NCBI GenBank assembly: GCA_034509425.1
Contig: JAVTVJ010000545.1
Location: 62,001-126,000 of the forward strand
Direction of reading: 5' to 3'
Source of the DNA: Eopsaltria australis
Taxonomy: Eukaryota > Chordata > Aves > Passeriformes > Petroicidae
Length of the DNA stretch: 64,000 nt
Under the pieces are notes generated by a model. That model did no database searches and was not told where the DNA came from. It saw only the letters and a list, made by a program, of their open reading frames with translations. Positions 1-13,175 of the stretch are shown here, piece after piece; the stretch's first letter is position 1, and each line of letters starts with the position of its first letter. The translations under genes and the position numbers were made by a program.

Positions 1-3000
1 CTGAAATTGCCACCAAGCACACAGATGGTGACCTGGGGGACATTAAAACCTTGATGCAAATTTCTCTAACCCACCCCTTTGGCTTACTTTGATTTCAGTG
101 TGCTTCAGATATTACACAATGACCCAGTCATTACAGGATACACAGGTACAGTGCTGAGGCTGAAAGGAACAATTGCAGAACAAACTTTAAATGTAACTCT
201 GATTTAGAGGGAGGAAAAGCTATAATCCCAAAAATGTTATTTAGAAAAGGCTTTCAAAGACAATAAAACCTAAGATGGAAGAGGTAATTCCTGACATTGC
301 ATAGTTATTTAATTCCATTTCGGTTTTCACACTGAGAAATATCATGATATGAAACTCACTGTCCCTCATGCTCCTAAGGATAGTTAAAAATACCAGTCTT
401 TTTGTGTGTCTTCATGGCCTTTCTTTCAATATACCTTTTTCCTTACTTTTAATTTTAAAAGTTGTCTAGTGTTAAATATTTTAGCTGTTCTGTCTCACTC
501 TTATTTAAATTCTCCTGGCACTTCTGAAAAACTACTTCCTGCAGCAGTGAGAGGCAGCTTTCATGCTAGATTGCCTTACAATTCCCCAGTGACAGCTCCC
601 CCTCTCCTTGTTTACCTTACTGGAATTAATGCAATGCCACCTTCATGGTACAGGGGCAGATAGCAGCTTTGTCCTAAATTCTTGTGTAGCAGCATCATCT
701 CTTGTGCAAGGTAGAGAACAGGATTTTGGTGAAGCCAGCACACAGAGGCTGGGGGATAAATCCCCTCAATGTCTCCAGCCAGTTTGTGGTGTAGTCTGAA
801 AGAAGAGTGCACCTAGACAAGGGTTTCTCAGAACTGGCTTGTCTGGATACCAGCACAGCTCTAGGTCCATTCTGAGCTCTGCTTTTGACAATTTGCACAG
901 GTAAGATGAGTCAACCTCCCATTTCTGTACCCTCACTCCCTTTCCTTAAAGGAAAACTCCATGCCCTGGTCCAGGCTTCCCATTATCAAGAACACAAAGC
1001 TGTGTCTTCATGACCATCACTCCTGTCCCAATGCTTTCTCCATCTGTTCCTGCATCACCAATTTGTGCCTTATCAACTCCAATAATGAGTTAATGACCAA
1101 GCAGCTCAGACACATCTCTCTGAAGAAACCACCAGGTGCAGCTGCCTTGCCCCTTTTGGATTTGCTTAAGCACTGTCAACAGCACATCCACCATGCTTGA
1201 TAACCCTGGAATAAACTATTCCAGACTCCTCAGCTGCCTGTCTGTCTCTTCAGTAGCAATAAGGTCATTCTTTAAAATAAAGAAATACAAATTCTTCTTA
1301 GTAGAAGGAAATGACCTTTGTTTTTTGCATGTCTAAGTAAGCTGCATTAAAATAAGATGAAGACTTTGACAGGAGATAACCAAAGATGGTAAATTTAGGC
1401 TGACACTTCGTCCTTAACTTGAACTGTTCAACAAGAAAGTGTACAGTAAAAACAAAGATTTGGCCTTAAATCAGATTCTTTGGGGACATGGCATTGTGCT
1501 ATATGCTTCATATATTTTCAGGTACTTCTTGAGCAGCCTGCTTTAGGAGAGAGAATCACTGGGAAAGCAGGAGTGCTGTGAGAGCATCACTGGGGATCTG
1601 AGTCCCTTAGGACCGGATGCTATAAAGTTAAATCACAGCAACAGAGTCCCTGCCCAGACAGCTCTGAAGTTAAATGCCAGGAGGGATACAACAGATGAGT
1701 CATTCAGGCAGAGGAGGGAGGGGTAAGAAGAAAAGGCACTGGCTGAATGGATCTGATAACAAAAAGAATGAAGGTCAAAAGAAAAAAGGCTTGTGAGTTT
1801 TGACAGGGCAGTTTCTCACAAAGGTGGGAGTTATGGGAAAGCACCAGGGAGCTTGAGGAAGAGTCCAAGAGAAACATGAATGGGGGGCTGCTTCTGTGAG
1901 ACATCTAGAACAGTCTTTTGGATGACTGTCAAGTTTTATAATCTATCCAGTCTGAAGCTAAATGTTCTGAGATTAAAATCATACAACAAAACACTGTAAA
2001 ATATAATATGCAAAACCACATCAATCTAGACTTGGGGACACTCAGGGGAAAAAATTCTCACACTGAGAAGTCAAGACTGCTTTCCAACCAGGTAGCCAAT
2101 GAAAGCCCTACCCCAAAGATGCTTCCAGTGAAGTTGAAACTGAACACCTGTGTAGAAATGGGAAAACCGAGAAAACAAAGGCAAAAATCCAGGTTGCAGA
2201 GGGGATGGCTGCAAAGTGTTGAATTCTTTGTAGGTTCATGATGAGGATGGACTTTGAGGGTATTTAGGGAGGATGAGGCCATGAATTTTGCCATTTGTTA
2301 TGGGAAACAAACGGCTTTAAGGGAGGGGGCAACTAGTGGAGTCTGGCAGATCATGAGTGGAGCAGAGGCAGGAGCTGACATTGTGATGCTGATTGAAAGA
2401 GGCTGGGGAGATGGTTCAGTTCAGTTCATTTGGTTCAGTTCAGGCAAATAGGTGCTTTGTTTTGGTTCCCTTGTAATGAGAAAAGAGAATCCTGAGGGAA
2501 GCACAGAAAGACGTCATGGTGGGATGATGTGGTCTCAGCAGCCTGGGAGGTCACTCCTGAAGCAGCGACTTACACAGACAAGAGGAAGGTCAGCTTGTAC
2601 ATGGTGGGCTGTCAGGGAAGTTTCTTGTTTATGAAAACAAGAGCTGATCAATACCTGGGCAGGAATGTCAGAATGGCTACAAAAGCCTTTAATTTGGAAA
2701 AGACTGAGGCTTAAATTTGAACATTGCTAAGGACTGAAAGTTCAACAGAGCTGTGGGATTATCTGTAGCAAATAATTTTAGACTATGATTTTAGGCAGCA
2801 ACATTATTAAGAGCAGGAGATGGACAAGGAGCAGAATTTGAGAAGGAAAACAGTTTGGTTTGTTTGTTCTTTTTGGTTTTTTTGGGGTTTTTTTGTGTAT
2901 ATTTTATTTTTATTTTCTTTTTTTCTTTGAAAATATGTGAGAGAAAGGAGCAGGTAGGTCAAGGGGTAAATACTTGCAAGATTGGAGGGTCACTGGGGAA

Positions 3001-6000
3001 GAAAAGACAGAGTAGGCAAGTGGATGAAATTTTCCTACCTCTCAAATTGGTGGAAGAAACCTAAATTTAAATTATCTAATTTCTTCATGTTGTGATGAAA
3101 TACATGAAGAAAGGCCCAAGTTAGTGTCATCCCCAAGGAACCTCAGCTTCAGCTATAATTTAGGCACCAAATAATCCATATGGAAGGGGCATGGTATGGA
3201 TTCTCCATCCATGGAAACACTTAATGAGAACAATTATGTTGACATGAGAGCCAGAGTGGATGTTTCACTACACGTTTCACTGCTCACAGCAGCACTTACT
3301 AAACCAATACTCAATTACTTAAAATATTTCTCTGTTTCATTTTTGTATTGATGCCTTTCTGATGTATATTTTAATCCTTTTAAAGCAGAAAAGCGAGATA
3401 ACTGAAGCAAACAATCCCCCACCCCCTGAAGCTGATGTTTTTAATCACATTTTTCTGGGAAGGTTGACCAGAAATCATTAGTTATTTGGGGTTTTTATTA
3501 TTATTCATGACTTCAACACAGTGTCACTGGTATCTTACTAATTTGATTGTGCTTGTTCCTTCTGCAGAATGACTCCTGACTGAGGAGTCAAATGCTCCTG
3601 GTACAAATTCACAAAACACATCAGAATTTCCTCCCAGCACCAATAAGAAAAAATAATACTGAGTGGTCTTTTAGACTGACTGAGTTTCTTTCCAATCTTA
3701 TTTTGAATATGGTAGAAATGTTGCTATTCTGAGCAGATGGTTTATTAAAGTAAAGTTTGTAGGTAACACCTTACATTTTGACAGTGTAAAAAGTTACCAC
3801 CAGTTTAAAATTGTAACTTTTAACCACATCACATTGTAAATAAATTCCATTATGAGAATTAACACATAAAGTCTTATTCAAAATCTTATTTTTATTTATT
3901 TTTCCATTTCAACAAGAAAGTTTTATCAATGTTTTTTTTTTTTTTCTTTTCCATCTATTTAGACCCAGCTCCAACTTCAAGGTGAGATGGGAAATATTGT
4001 GTCACTCTGTAAAAAAAAATCTAAACAAAGTGGTAGTTCAGCATGACAAGACAACTTATCAGTGCCCAGCTGGGATGCCAAGAGGAAAATCAAAGCAAGC
4101 TCTGGTGTCTGCAGGCTCCTGCACAACATGACAAATGTACATTGTGATCTCAAGAGAAAGGAAGATGAGCTCAGGAAGGGTGTAATGAGCAGGGCTCTGC
4201 CTTTGGGAGTCAGCAGCACCAGGAGCCACTGCAGTTCCAGCAAAGTTCTGCTACCTAAAACATTTTTATATTGAGCTGTTGCTAATCAATAGCAAGGAGA
4301 ACTCCTGTTGCTGCATATTCCACAGGAAAGACACCACAGAATCCTCCTATGACAGGTTCATGGCTTGCAGGGGCCTTGGACACCCTTCTGAGAGCCAGCA
4401 AGGAAGGGCAGGACTGCCAGGATACATCGTGCCTCCCCTGCCAGGGAGAAGCTGCATCTTCTGCAGCCTCTTGGCAAACAACCCCCATTTCCAGTGGAGG
4501 GAGGCAAGAGGTGTTTGATGGGGGCCTGGACCCATCCTAGGGTGACTCCTGAGGGAGTTGCTGAGGGTCTTGGTGTGTGGGTGGGATGTGATTTCAGTTA
4601 AAAAGGGCAGGAAGAAGGAATGAAGAGGAGAGAGGGACAGGGCTCAGTACAGGTTGGTGTGGTTCCCCTGTGCCCTTCCTCCTGGGCTCTGCTCACACCA
4701 TGAGGAGCCTGTCACAGCCTCACAGTGCAAACAGGAGACAGGAACTGTCTCATATTCCCTGTAAAAGGTGTGTCTGATACACTCACGGGAAAACATGCAC
4801 TGAGTTTCTCAGCTGATCTTCAAAAGGGAGGAGTTCCAGTGCTGAGGCTGACTGCAGAGAAGGGCAGGGGAAGTGTGACAGGAGGTTGTACGTGGCAGAT
4901 AGCTGAGTCTTTCATCCCCAGCTATGCAGCAGGATGGCATTAGCTCCTGTGATTGAATGGAGGCCTGTACATAGATGTCAATAAATAAATCAAAACCCCT
5001 TGCACAAACATGAAAGCTGAGAGTGTTTAATTCAGGCTCGACTGTTACTTTCTTCTCTGCACCAGGACTGGACCACTGTGAAATATAAAGAAGCATTGAC
5101 TCTATTAGGTTTGAGCTATTTACCATATTAATCATAATCCAACTCACCCTTCAAAAAGTAAATAACATATTTAAGATTATCAGACTCAGTTTTGAGCAAC
5201 ATTTTTCTTATTAAACAAGCACACAGGACTGGCAAAAATCAATAGGAGAGTTAGAGTAGCCTCCCTGTAGAGGGTGTTTGTTATCTCCCCTAAGTCATGG
5301 TAAAAGATGACAAAGCTGCCACATCATGAGGAAAAGTAATTTTACAGGATTCAGGTGGGTTCAAGTTTCCATCTTCTCACTGTAATCCAGTGCCTCATGT
5401 GTTTTCACCAGCTAAATGAACCTGCAAGCCTGTCACACAGGTGGCCACAGAGCTCAGTGTGCTGATTTCCATTTCCTAGGCTATCTTCCCTTAACTTTTC
5501 TCTTTAGCAATAAAAAATGGAATTCTAATTCTTCATGGGCAGTGCAAGTTGGTGTGATTGGGTGGGGGTAACAGCCCCCAGCTGCAGGTGGCTGGCTGAC
5601 CACATCCATATGGGGAGAGAAGAGGATTCTCATTTCAGCTGGCAAGAGAAAGCTTGAATGATGTCCAACACATTCATCACCCAGGTGACACAGTTCAGCT
5701 CCCTCACTCTCCCTGTCACCTCAGATAACTGCAAATGGCCATGCAAAGTCAGTGAAATTTCTATAATTGAGATTCAAATTATCCTGTATAGAAAGTTTCC
5801 AGCTAGTCTAATTTTTCTGTGCAGTTTTGTAAGTGTGAAACTTTAAAAATTAAGAACTAAGATTTTTGGGGAAGGCATGGTATTTCTGGTTAATTTATTT
5901 GTTGTTTGTTAAGGGAGGGGTTTGGTTTCTACCAAATCTTAAATTCTTAGTTGGTGTGTAAGAGCTATTATTAATTTGTATTATCATAAGGCATTAGAGC

Positions 6001-9000
6001 TTGCAGCTGTAGTGGGAAGATCAACTGGAACAAGATGAGGTAAGGAGCCATTTCAGATAAATGTTTCTAATGCAAAGGAAAGGTGGTAAAAGCAGAGAAG
6101 GATTAATCAAATGGCCTGTGGTTTTAGAGCATCTTTGTTTCAGAGAAAGAACCCTTATATTTGCCCTCCAGATAGTAAATTGCTTTTAATGGAAGTTACT
6201 GTCCATTGGTGAGAACAAACCTATATATGTAGAGATGTTAAGGACACTGGGAACAGTAATAATAGCATTAAAAAGTAAATATGTGGGTTTGCAGTTGTCC
6301 CTGTTGCAGCACCAATCTCAGACATAGCAGAAAGACACCACTTTTCCTTCTCCTCCCCTCTATAGCCCCTGCATGAGTAGAATAAAACTGTTCTACCACT
6401 GACTTTCAAACTTTGCAGTTCACTTCTGTTACTGAGATTAATGGGCTATTATTTTCTGTGTTTGTCTAACTACCTTTGTTATTTCTGACTTGAAGTGTAG
6501 CTCCTGATGATCAATAGGGCTTCTAATATGCACACCCTCACACTATTAGCAGTACTAAGTCATGCCCAGGACTCACAGCTGAGAGTTCACTTTGTTAGCT
6601 CTGTTCTCCAGGCAGTTTCATAACCTTTAGCTGTCCTCTGCATATATTTTGATAACTAGTATTAAGTGACTCTCCAAAGTGAATACTGTACCCTGTATAA
6701 TGAAATTAATCAATAATACTTGCTATCCTTGATATTACATTCTGGGGACATGGAATTGTACATCTCTGGAGCACAGGGTTGCTTTTACAATGTTTTAATA
6801 TTAATAGCGGGTTGAATTGAAAAACTATTTTTGTTCCATTTTTAATGATAGAAGAATTTCTCCTCATTTGATGTAAAAGAGAGCCGCACGTTCCATGAAA
6901 AGCAAATTATTTGCAGGGTCTCTCTAATTCTGACGTGAAATTCTAGGTTTTGCTGCAAATCTCCTGTCAGGCCACTAAAACCGGGATAGTTTGCAATCAG
7001 GTTAAGATCATTCCAAGCCAACATTAACTTTTGGTGTCCAGGCCACAAGATCTGTATGAATGTGTGGTTGATGCACCACCAGAAGGCTTTGACTGCAAGA
7101 AATCACTATTCAAGGAAGTACATGGTCACCTAAAAAAGCGATATATGGAGATGTAAGCATGGGAAGGGAGCTGCCTCAGGGTCTTCTGAGAGAAGCAAAG
7201 ATCTTGGCATGAAAAAATCTGCCATCTGATTAATCAGAAATTCCCCCAGGAACTACTTGAATACCCCAAAAGATCAATCTAGATACAGCCATATATGATT
7301 GTTTCACAAAGACATAATTCCTGCCTCTTTCTCCTCCACACTTTTTGGTTAAGGAGGACAATGAGTCATGGCTGCTTCTTTGTAGCCCACTCTGAATTTG
7401 CCTACAACCAGAAGATACAGACAACGGCCACTTTTCTGAGGTGTCTTAAATAAAAGTTTCCCCCTTGGACTCAACTACTGTCTCTGAGTCTCTCATGGAG
7501 CATTTCTTGTGAGCTGTGCACTGGGTGGGGGGATAGAATCTAGTTCTTCAGTTCAATATTCAACCATGATAAGCAAGAAATCCTCACTTCCATCCCCACA
7601 TTCTCTTTCTTATCCATCATATTACACCTAATTGCTGCAACAAGCCACGTTCCTAGGCAGTGGAGCCCTTTCCCTGCTCAGTCCTGATTCCTCTGTGGAG
7701 CAGGTCCAATACACAGATGCAATATGTGCATGTATTTGTACAATCAATGGCTGGAAGGTAGGAGATACTTATGAACAGCACCAATTCAGCTGGCACAAAA
7801 AAAATGACAGTTCTAGTGATTCCCAAGCTATGTGCTATACATGTTAAAAAATAAAAAAGGTGTTTTTTAAGGTCAGTAATCGTGATTCTTTCCACATTAA
7901 GAGGGAAAGGGAGAATCCAAACTTGTTTTTGGGTTCAATATGGCTCAATAATTATGCTACATGTGTCTGGGATCATTCTTTGGCACAGATTTGTCTATAT
8001 CTGTACTGTTAAACTCTCCCAGCCTTGGAAACAGGGTGGGCATCCAAACTGCTTTCTGGGAATGGTCCCGGGTCTGTGCTGTTTCCCCAACTGTGTCCAG
8101 GATGCATCTGGGAGAGTGCCAGCTGGATGGGGCCAAAAGCATAGCAGGAACCATTTAACAGGACAGTCTATCAAGTTCCCCTTGCTGGGAACGTTCCCTG
8201 GTGCCATTCAATTAACCAGGATAGATGTAGTCCAAAAGTCTGAACTAATTACCATGAAGAGACAGTAATTCAGTGATGGTGTTTCATGGCCATATGCTGG
8301 CATCTTTGGGGTCTGGAGAGGAAGTGCAAACATCTTAAGGAGAGCTTTGCCAAATGAGAGCTCCAAGTGGCAATTGCAGTAGGGAAAAAATATTAGGCAT
8401 TGACAAACTGTGAGCAGAGTGAAAATCAGCGAGAGACGAAAAGATGAGCCCACAGAAATGGGGCATGATAAAACTGCCCTCCCTTTACTTCCAGAGCATT
8501 TCAATAGAAAGGAAACATGGTGAAGAACCAAAGAAGCAAAATACTCAATTATTTACAAAGTTGTGCTGTTTCATTTTTAAAAAATACTCTTTAAATGCTG
8601 TGTTAGCTCTAGTGGAGTGCAGAGTTAACCACAGCCTGTTCCACAGGGAGAGCTCAAATCAACTTCTGTTTAAAACAGATTTCAAACTCTGGTATCCCAG
8701 ACACAGTAATGTGAGGAACATTTACAAGAAACAGAAACACTGTCAAGAAGTCTTATCAGGATGAGCAAATGTGCCACATACATGCTGGGGCCTTGTAAAA
8801 TTCAAACTTTCCCAGTGAAAATGCAATTGTAAATGATAAATCCCTTCTCGGGTTGTACTGAAGAGGTTGAAAAATTATGGATATATGTGTTTTAGACATA
8901 TCAAATACCCTTCCCCTGGCACAGATTTAAAAATGGGATAAATTAGATGAAGTAATCTAGTTGCACATGAGACACAACTGTACTGTGATACTTCATTTTA

Positions 9001-10089
9001 CTACTGACCTCAGAACATTTTTTTGTCAGACCTCCAGGGCTAGCAAACATCTGGATCATGAGAAGCTACTGCTCAGCAAGGAGATAAAAAACTACTGCAC
9101 AGACCCTTTCTTGCACTGTGGCCCTGAATAGTGTGAACTATTGGATGTACTTTGAATAAAACCTCCAAAGGTGAATAAGGAGGGTAAATGCCCTCTTTGT
9201 TTATTGGACCACCAGCTGGGTATGGTAAATGTTCTTCCTGCTCTTGTTAAATGAAAAATATTTATCTACTGAACACCTCCAACTAAGCATTACAGGGAAA
9301 AGAGGAAAGGAAAATGTACACACAGGACACAAAAGTAACCCCGGTGCATCTCAATCAGTTCTCCTTTATCTGGAAGAATACAAAATTTGCTTGAAACCAC
9401 TGCATATGTGAAATGCCTCACTTGCACTTGTAAGGAGAAGTTGTCATAACATGATGTATCTACCCTGTTAGCTTTTACCAACTTCCATTCACTAAATAGT
9501 GGGAGATGCATAAAGGTCAATTGGTAGCTGAGATAATTGAGTTTAATCATGAGCCACCTAAGCGAGGGAAGACATTACCAGCTGCCATTATATAGTAAGT
9601 ACATTAAACTGACTCTTCTCTGGCCTATAAAGGTCATTGTACATTGTATGGCAAAGGTTGTGCTGTGAAAATGCTAATTGATTTTTAATCCTGGCTGCTG
9701 ACTTTCCTGTAGAGGGTGTCAAGTGCCTCTTGGGAGTACTTACTGACACTCATTCCAAATCCAATCATCATTGTCATCCCATGCCAGCAAAAACAAATGG
9801 ATTTTTGAGGTCCAGTCCAGCAAAGCTGGGAAAGGAGTGACTCTGTCCCTGAATGACTGGACCACCTCTGTCCAGCTTGGGTAATATGCTTGTATCTCTC
9901 ATCCTGAAAGAAGGATAGTCCTGTCCTCTGGCCCATGGGATTCAGAGATGGAAAGGGCAGGTCATTACCATTCACAGAGCAGGTCTGAGCACTTGCTACC
10001 AGGTCTAGAGGGGTTTGAGTGATTAATTCATATTTCAGCTGACTTAACTAAGAGTCAAATAGATCAATACAGAAAATACATCACCAATC
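1..10089. other. Intergenic DNA downstream of KHDRBS3, no gene seen
   Basis: I see no gene here. Reading frames are short (at most about 130 codons), start at arbitrary ATGs, lack recognisable domains and often overlap on both strands, as expected by chance. There are T-rich stretches (about 2868-2930 and 3931-3945) and a small GTTCA-type tandem at 2414-2443. An unannotated non-coding RNA cannot be excluded from sequence alone. Confidence 0.6.
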
Positions 10090-10492
10090 CAGAACAAGCT
10101 CTGTGGAGGACTCTGAGGTGATCAGGGCTGGAATGCACCAGAGGAGAGGCTGAGGGATGGACAGTGTCCAGCATTGAGAAAAGGTGGCCTTGGGGGACCT
10201 TACAGCAGCTCCCATGGGAAGGTCCTCAGGAAGATAGAGCCAGGCTTTTCCCAGAGGTGTGTGGTGTGAGGATATCAGAGAGTCTCGCACTGAATAGAAA
10301 GAGGTTTTTTTCCCCATGAGGATGGCCAGGCCTGAGCAGATTGCCCAGCTACATTGTGCTTCTCATCTTTAGAGCTTTTCAAGACCCGAATGGATCAAAC
10401 TGAGCAGTGTTACAGGATCCTATAGTTGACCTTGTTCACAGAAGGAAGTTCCAATAGAGGTCTCCTGGGGTCCCATTTAACCTGAACACCTG
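10090..10492 (+). repeat. CR1 LINE 3' fragment (older, divergent subfamily)
   Basis: The segment follows the order of a CR1 3' region in sense orientation: a 'gaggctgaggga' block, a 'cttgggggacctta' block, 'cccatgaggatggccagg', 'gcagattgcccag' and a closing 'aggtctcctggggtccca' block near the 3' end. It is clearly more diverged than the copy at 35410-35876 and belongs to a different avian CR1 branch; the subfamily is not assigned. It is 5'-truncated, as is usual for CR1. Any reading frames across it are incidental. Confidence 0.75.
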
Positions 10493-13014
10493 TTGAGCCC
10501 ATGAAATGGGCAGGAAGGTGCTGGATACTACATTTGTCTCCCAGAACCATCTGGGAGAATGGACAGGTGGGAATATCCATCATTCTCCACCTTCAGCACA
10601 CACAGCAACCATTATGAGCCAGATGTGCTTCCAGCACAAAGCTCAAACACCTCTGAAGGGGGATATTGCATGGTGATACTTTGCCTTCTGGAAAGAAGAC
10701 AATTGATGATTTTGTCTGGCTTCTGTATAAATGTCCAGTATCCTGCTCCTGACCCTCATCTTCAGTGGCAAAAAATGCATTTGAATTGTACACACAGTTA
10801 TGAAACGGATGCAAAATTCAAATCTTCCTGGTGCCTATCAGAGTCAGATGCATTTCTAGGAAATCCTGAAAGAAAGATAAGATTGAGATTTGGGAAGATG
10901 TGGTTGGGAGGGCTGTGCTGTGACAGATTGCCTGGCTCTACAGTGGGCTGCAATGACAAAGGGGATCCCTGGCAAGGCACTGGCAAATTTCTGTGTCCAC
11001 AATTCCCTCAGGTTTAAAATGAATTCTGGAAGGATGATCATCATTTGTATTAGTTCACTACTATGTAAGAACAACAACAACCTGTAACAGCAGAGAGACA
11101 GAAGTTAATAATGAAAGAACTTTAACAAAAAACCAAAACACAGAAACCAACCAAAAAAATCCAGTCAACCAACCAACCAACACTCCAAAACACACCTCAC
11201 TACAAAAAGCAAAACTTCCCTATTTCACATTGTGCTCAAAATTAGGGAAAAAAAGCTAAAAAGTCCCAAAACAACAAAAAGCAGATGAAAAAGCACTGCC
11301 AGGGCTTAGAAGGAACAGGTGAAAACAAAATTCATTCCCAGTGCAATCCAAGCTCCTTTTGTCAGATTTAAAGAATTTAATCCAATTTCCCCATTAATCA
11401 GCTGATGAAGCAGACCCACATTCTGACATGAAGCATAAGATAATGTCAACATTATTTGCAAACTGCTACATTACGGTGACAGCCTAATGTTTATTACTGT
11501 CAAATTACTGTCATTTTATTAAAAGGACCAAAAGCTCTGGCTTTGCTAAGCACAGCTCCCAGTCCCACCAGAGCAGTGGAGCTGCTCCCTCTTTCCCTGT
11601 GCTGTTCTCTGTGATGGAGCACAGCATTTGCATCATCTGCACAGGCAGCTCTGTGAACGTGCTGGCTGATGAACAGGGCAGAGAATTTTACACTCCAAGA
11701 CATCTTTTACCTGAGTATCACCCTTTGGGTTTTGATAGTTTTTTACTGGGAGGTTTTGACTGTTTTTTTGTTTGGTTTTTTCCTCCTGAAGCCTTCCTAT
11801 GTACTATCCCAACAGTTTATTCTCCTAATAGCTATTCTCCCTGTGGTGTCTGTGTTGTTTGGGACAGATTCTACTTGACTTCCTCAGACTTTCTCAGCTG
11901 TGTCAGTTCTGGCACTTGTGAAGTGACATGCTATGAAATTTTAGAAAAGATATCACTGTGCCCCCTTTTAGACTTGCATTTCCTAGTCAAACAGAATGTA
12001 ATATTCTCATCACCTATGCTTTTCTAGTGTAAAATAAAAATACTTGGTAGCAGATCTGTGTTAATTCATTCCATAGGATTGCATGCAAACACCCTAATAT
12101 TTATTTTGGCATTGTTAACAAGAGCTGGAAGCTGGAGACTACAAAATTTAACCTTAAAATCAGTGATGATTCCCAAGAAATATTGTTAAGAGCTGGAAAA
12201 AGCACAATAGTTACACAAGGAAAGGAAGGGCAGGTAATGTCTTCTGTGGTCTTTTAAACAAGGTTTGAGATCCTTTTATCCAGCTTTGGATTGTTGAATT
12301 TGCATTTTTTTGAGGGGGAAATGACATTTGAACCTATTCTGCTGAGTGAATACAAGCACCAGCAGCAGGACTGGGATTCCTTGTGCTGCACTCAATGCAA
12401 TCATAGCACAGTAATTTAGATAAGGCTTAATAATTTTTTGCAGTACAAGTTAATGTTATCAGATTAGCACTTATAAGGTGCAGAAAGATTTCATTACATT
12501 CATAAAGTATGAAGAAAAAGTGCATCAGATTTAGGTATTCTGTGCTCCACTTGGTGTGGCCCTTCCTTCCAGTTTGCTTGTTATAGTTAGTAATGAGCAA
12601 ACTGCAATTACTGTTGGTTCAAATGGGGTTAGAATCACCTTTTCAGCTTTTGTTACTGAGGAAATAAATGCAGGATATGTCTCTCTGTACATAGGTGAAC
12701 ACACTGCAGAAATACACATCCATTAGCATGTCAGCAATACTTAATATGAGAGGTGGGAAATAAGATGGAAGTGCTGAGGGATAAAAGCAATTGGCTTTGG
12801 TTGTTGCTGTTAAATCTTCCTAGCTAAGTCAAGCTTGGTGTCCAAACCAGGCACCATCTCACTGAGCTTTAGCAGCTGATTTCCAGATATGAAATTGAGG
12901 TTTGTGGACTCAACCATTGTGAACCAGAACGAAAAGAAACTTTATGAGATGCCTACATGGGAAACTCCTGCCTCCTTTCACCAATTGTTGCAGCCTGTTC
13001 AGCTCTTATGCCCA
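10493..13014. other. Intergenic DNA, no gene seen
   Basis: No gene is recognisable. An A-rich low-complexity patch with CCAA repeats lies at about 11118-11200. The stretch 11330-11560 has relatively complex, homeodomain-site-like AT-rich sequence and is discussed as a possible conserved non-coding element. Reading frames at 10559-11017 and 11599-12027 have no domain or signal I recognise. Confidence 0.5.
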
Positions 13015-13175
13015 GAGTTGTGGATGCCCCATCCCTGGAAGTGTCCAAGGCCAGGCTGGACAGGGCTTGGAGCAACCTGGGACAGTGGAATGTGTCCCTG
13101 GTCATGGCAGGGGAGTTGGAATGAGATGGTCATTAAGGTACCTTCCAACCCAAACCATTTTATCATTCTATGAAT
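13015..13175 (+). repeat. CR1 LINE 3' end fragment
   Basis: This is a typical avian CR1 3' end in sense orientation. It contains 'gccccatccctggaagtgtc', then 'aaggccaggctggacagggc', then the terminal 'ccttccaacccaaaccatt' and 'attctatga' octamer-like end. It is strongly 5'-truncated, with only about 160 bases retained. Confidence 0.9.

Noticed and set aside
7420..7535. AATAAA followed by a CT-rich stretch resembling an LTR R-U5 end with a possible primer-binding site
   Set aside because: No matching tRNA primer-binding sequence, no TATA upstream at LTR spacing and no internal retroviral sequence; the similarity is superficial.
10559..11017. 152-codon plus-strand reading frame
   Set aside because: No domain, no low-complexity or codon bias suggesting coding, and several overlapping frames on the other strand; consistent with chance in a repeat-flanked region.
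11599..12027. 142-codon plus-strand reading frame rich in F, C and S
   Set aside because: Composition reflects T-rich DNA; I recognise no homologous family and see no clear exon signals.
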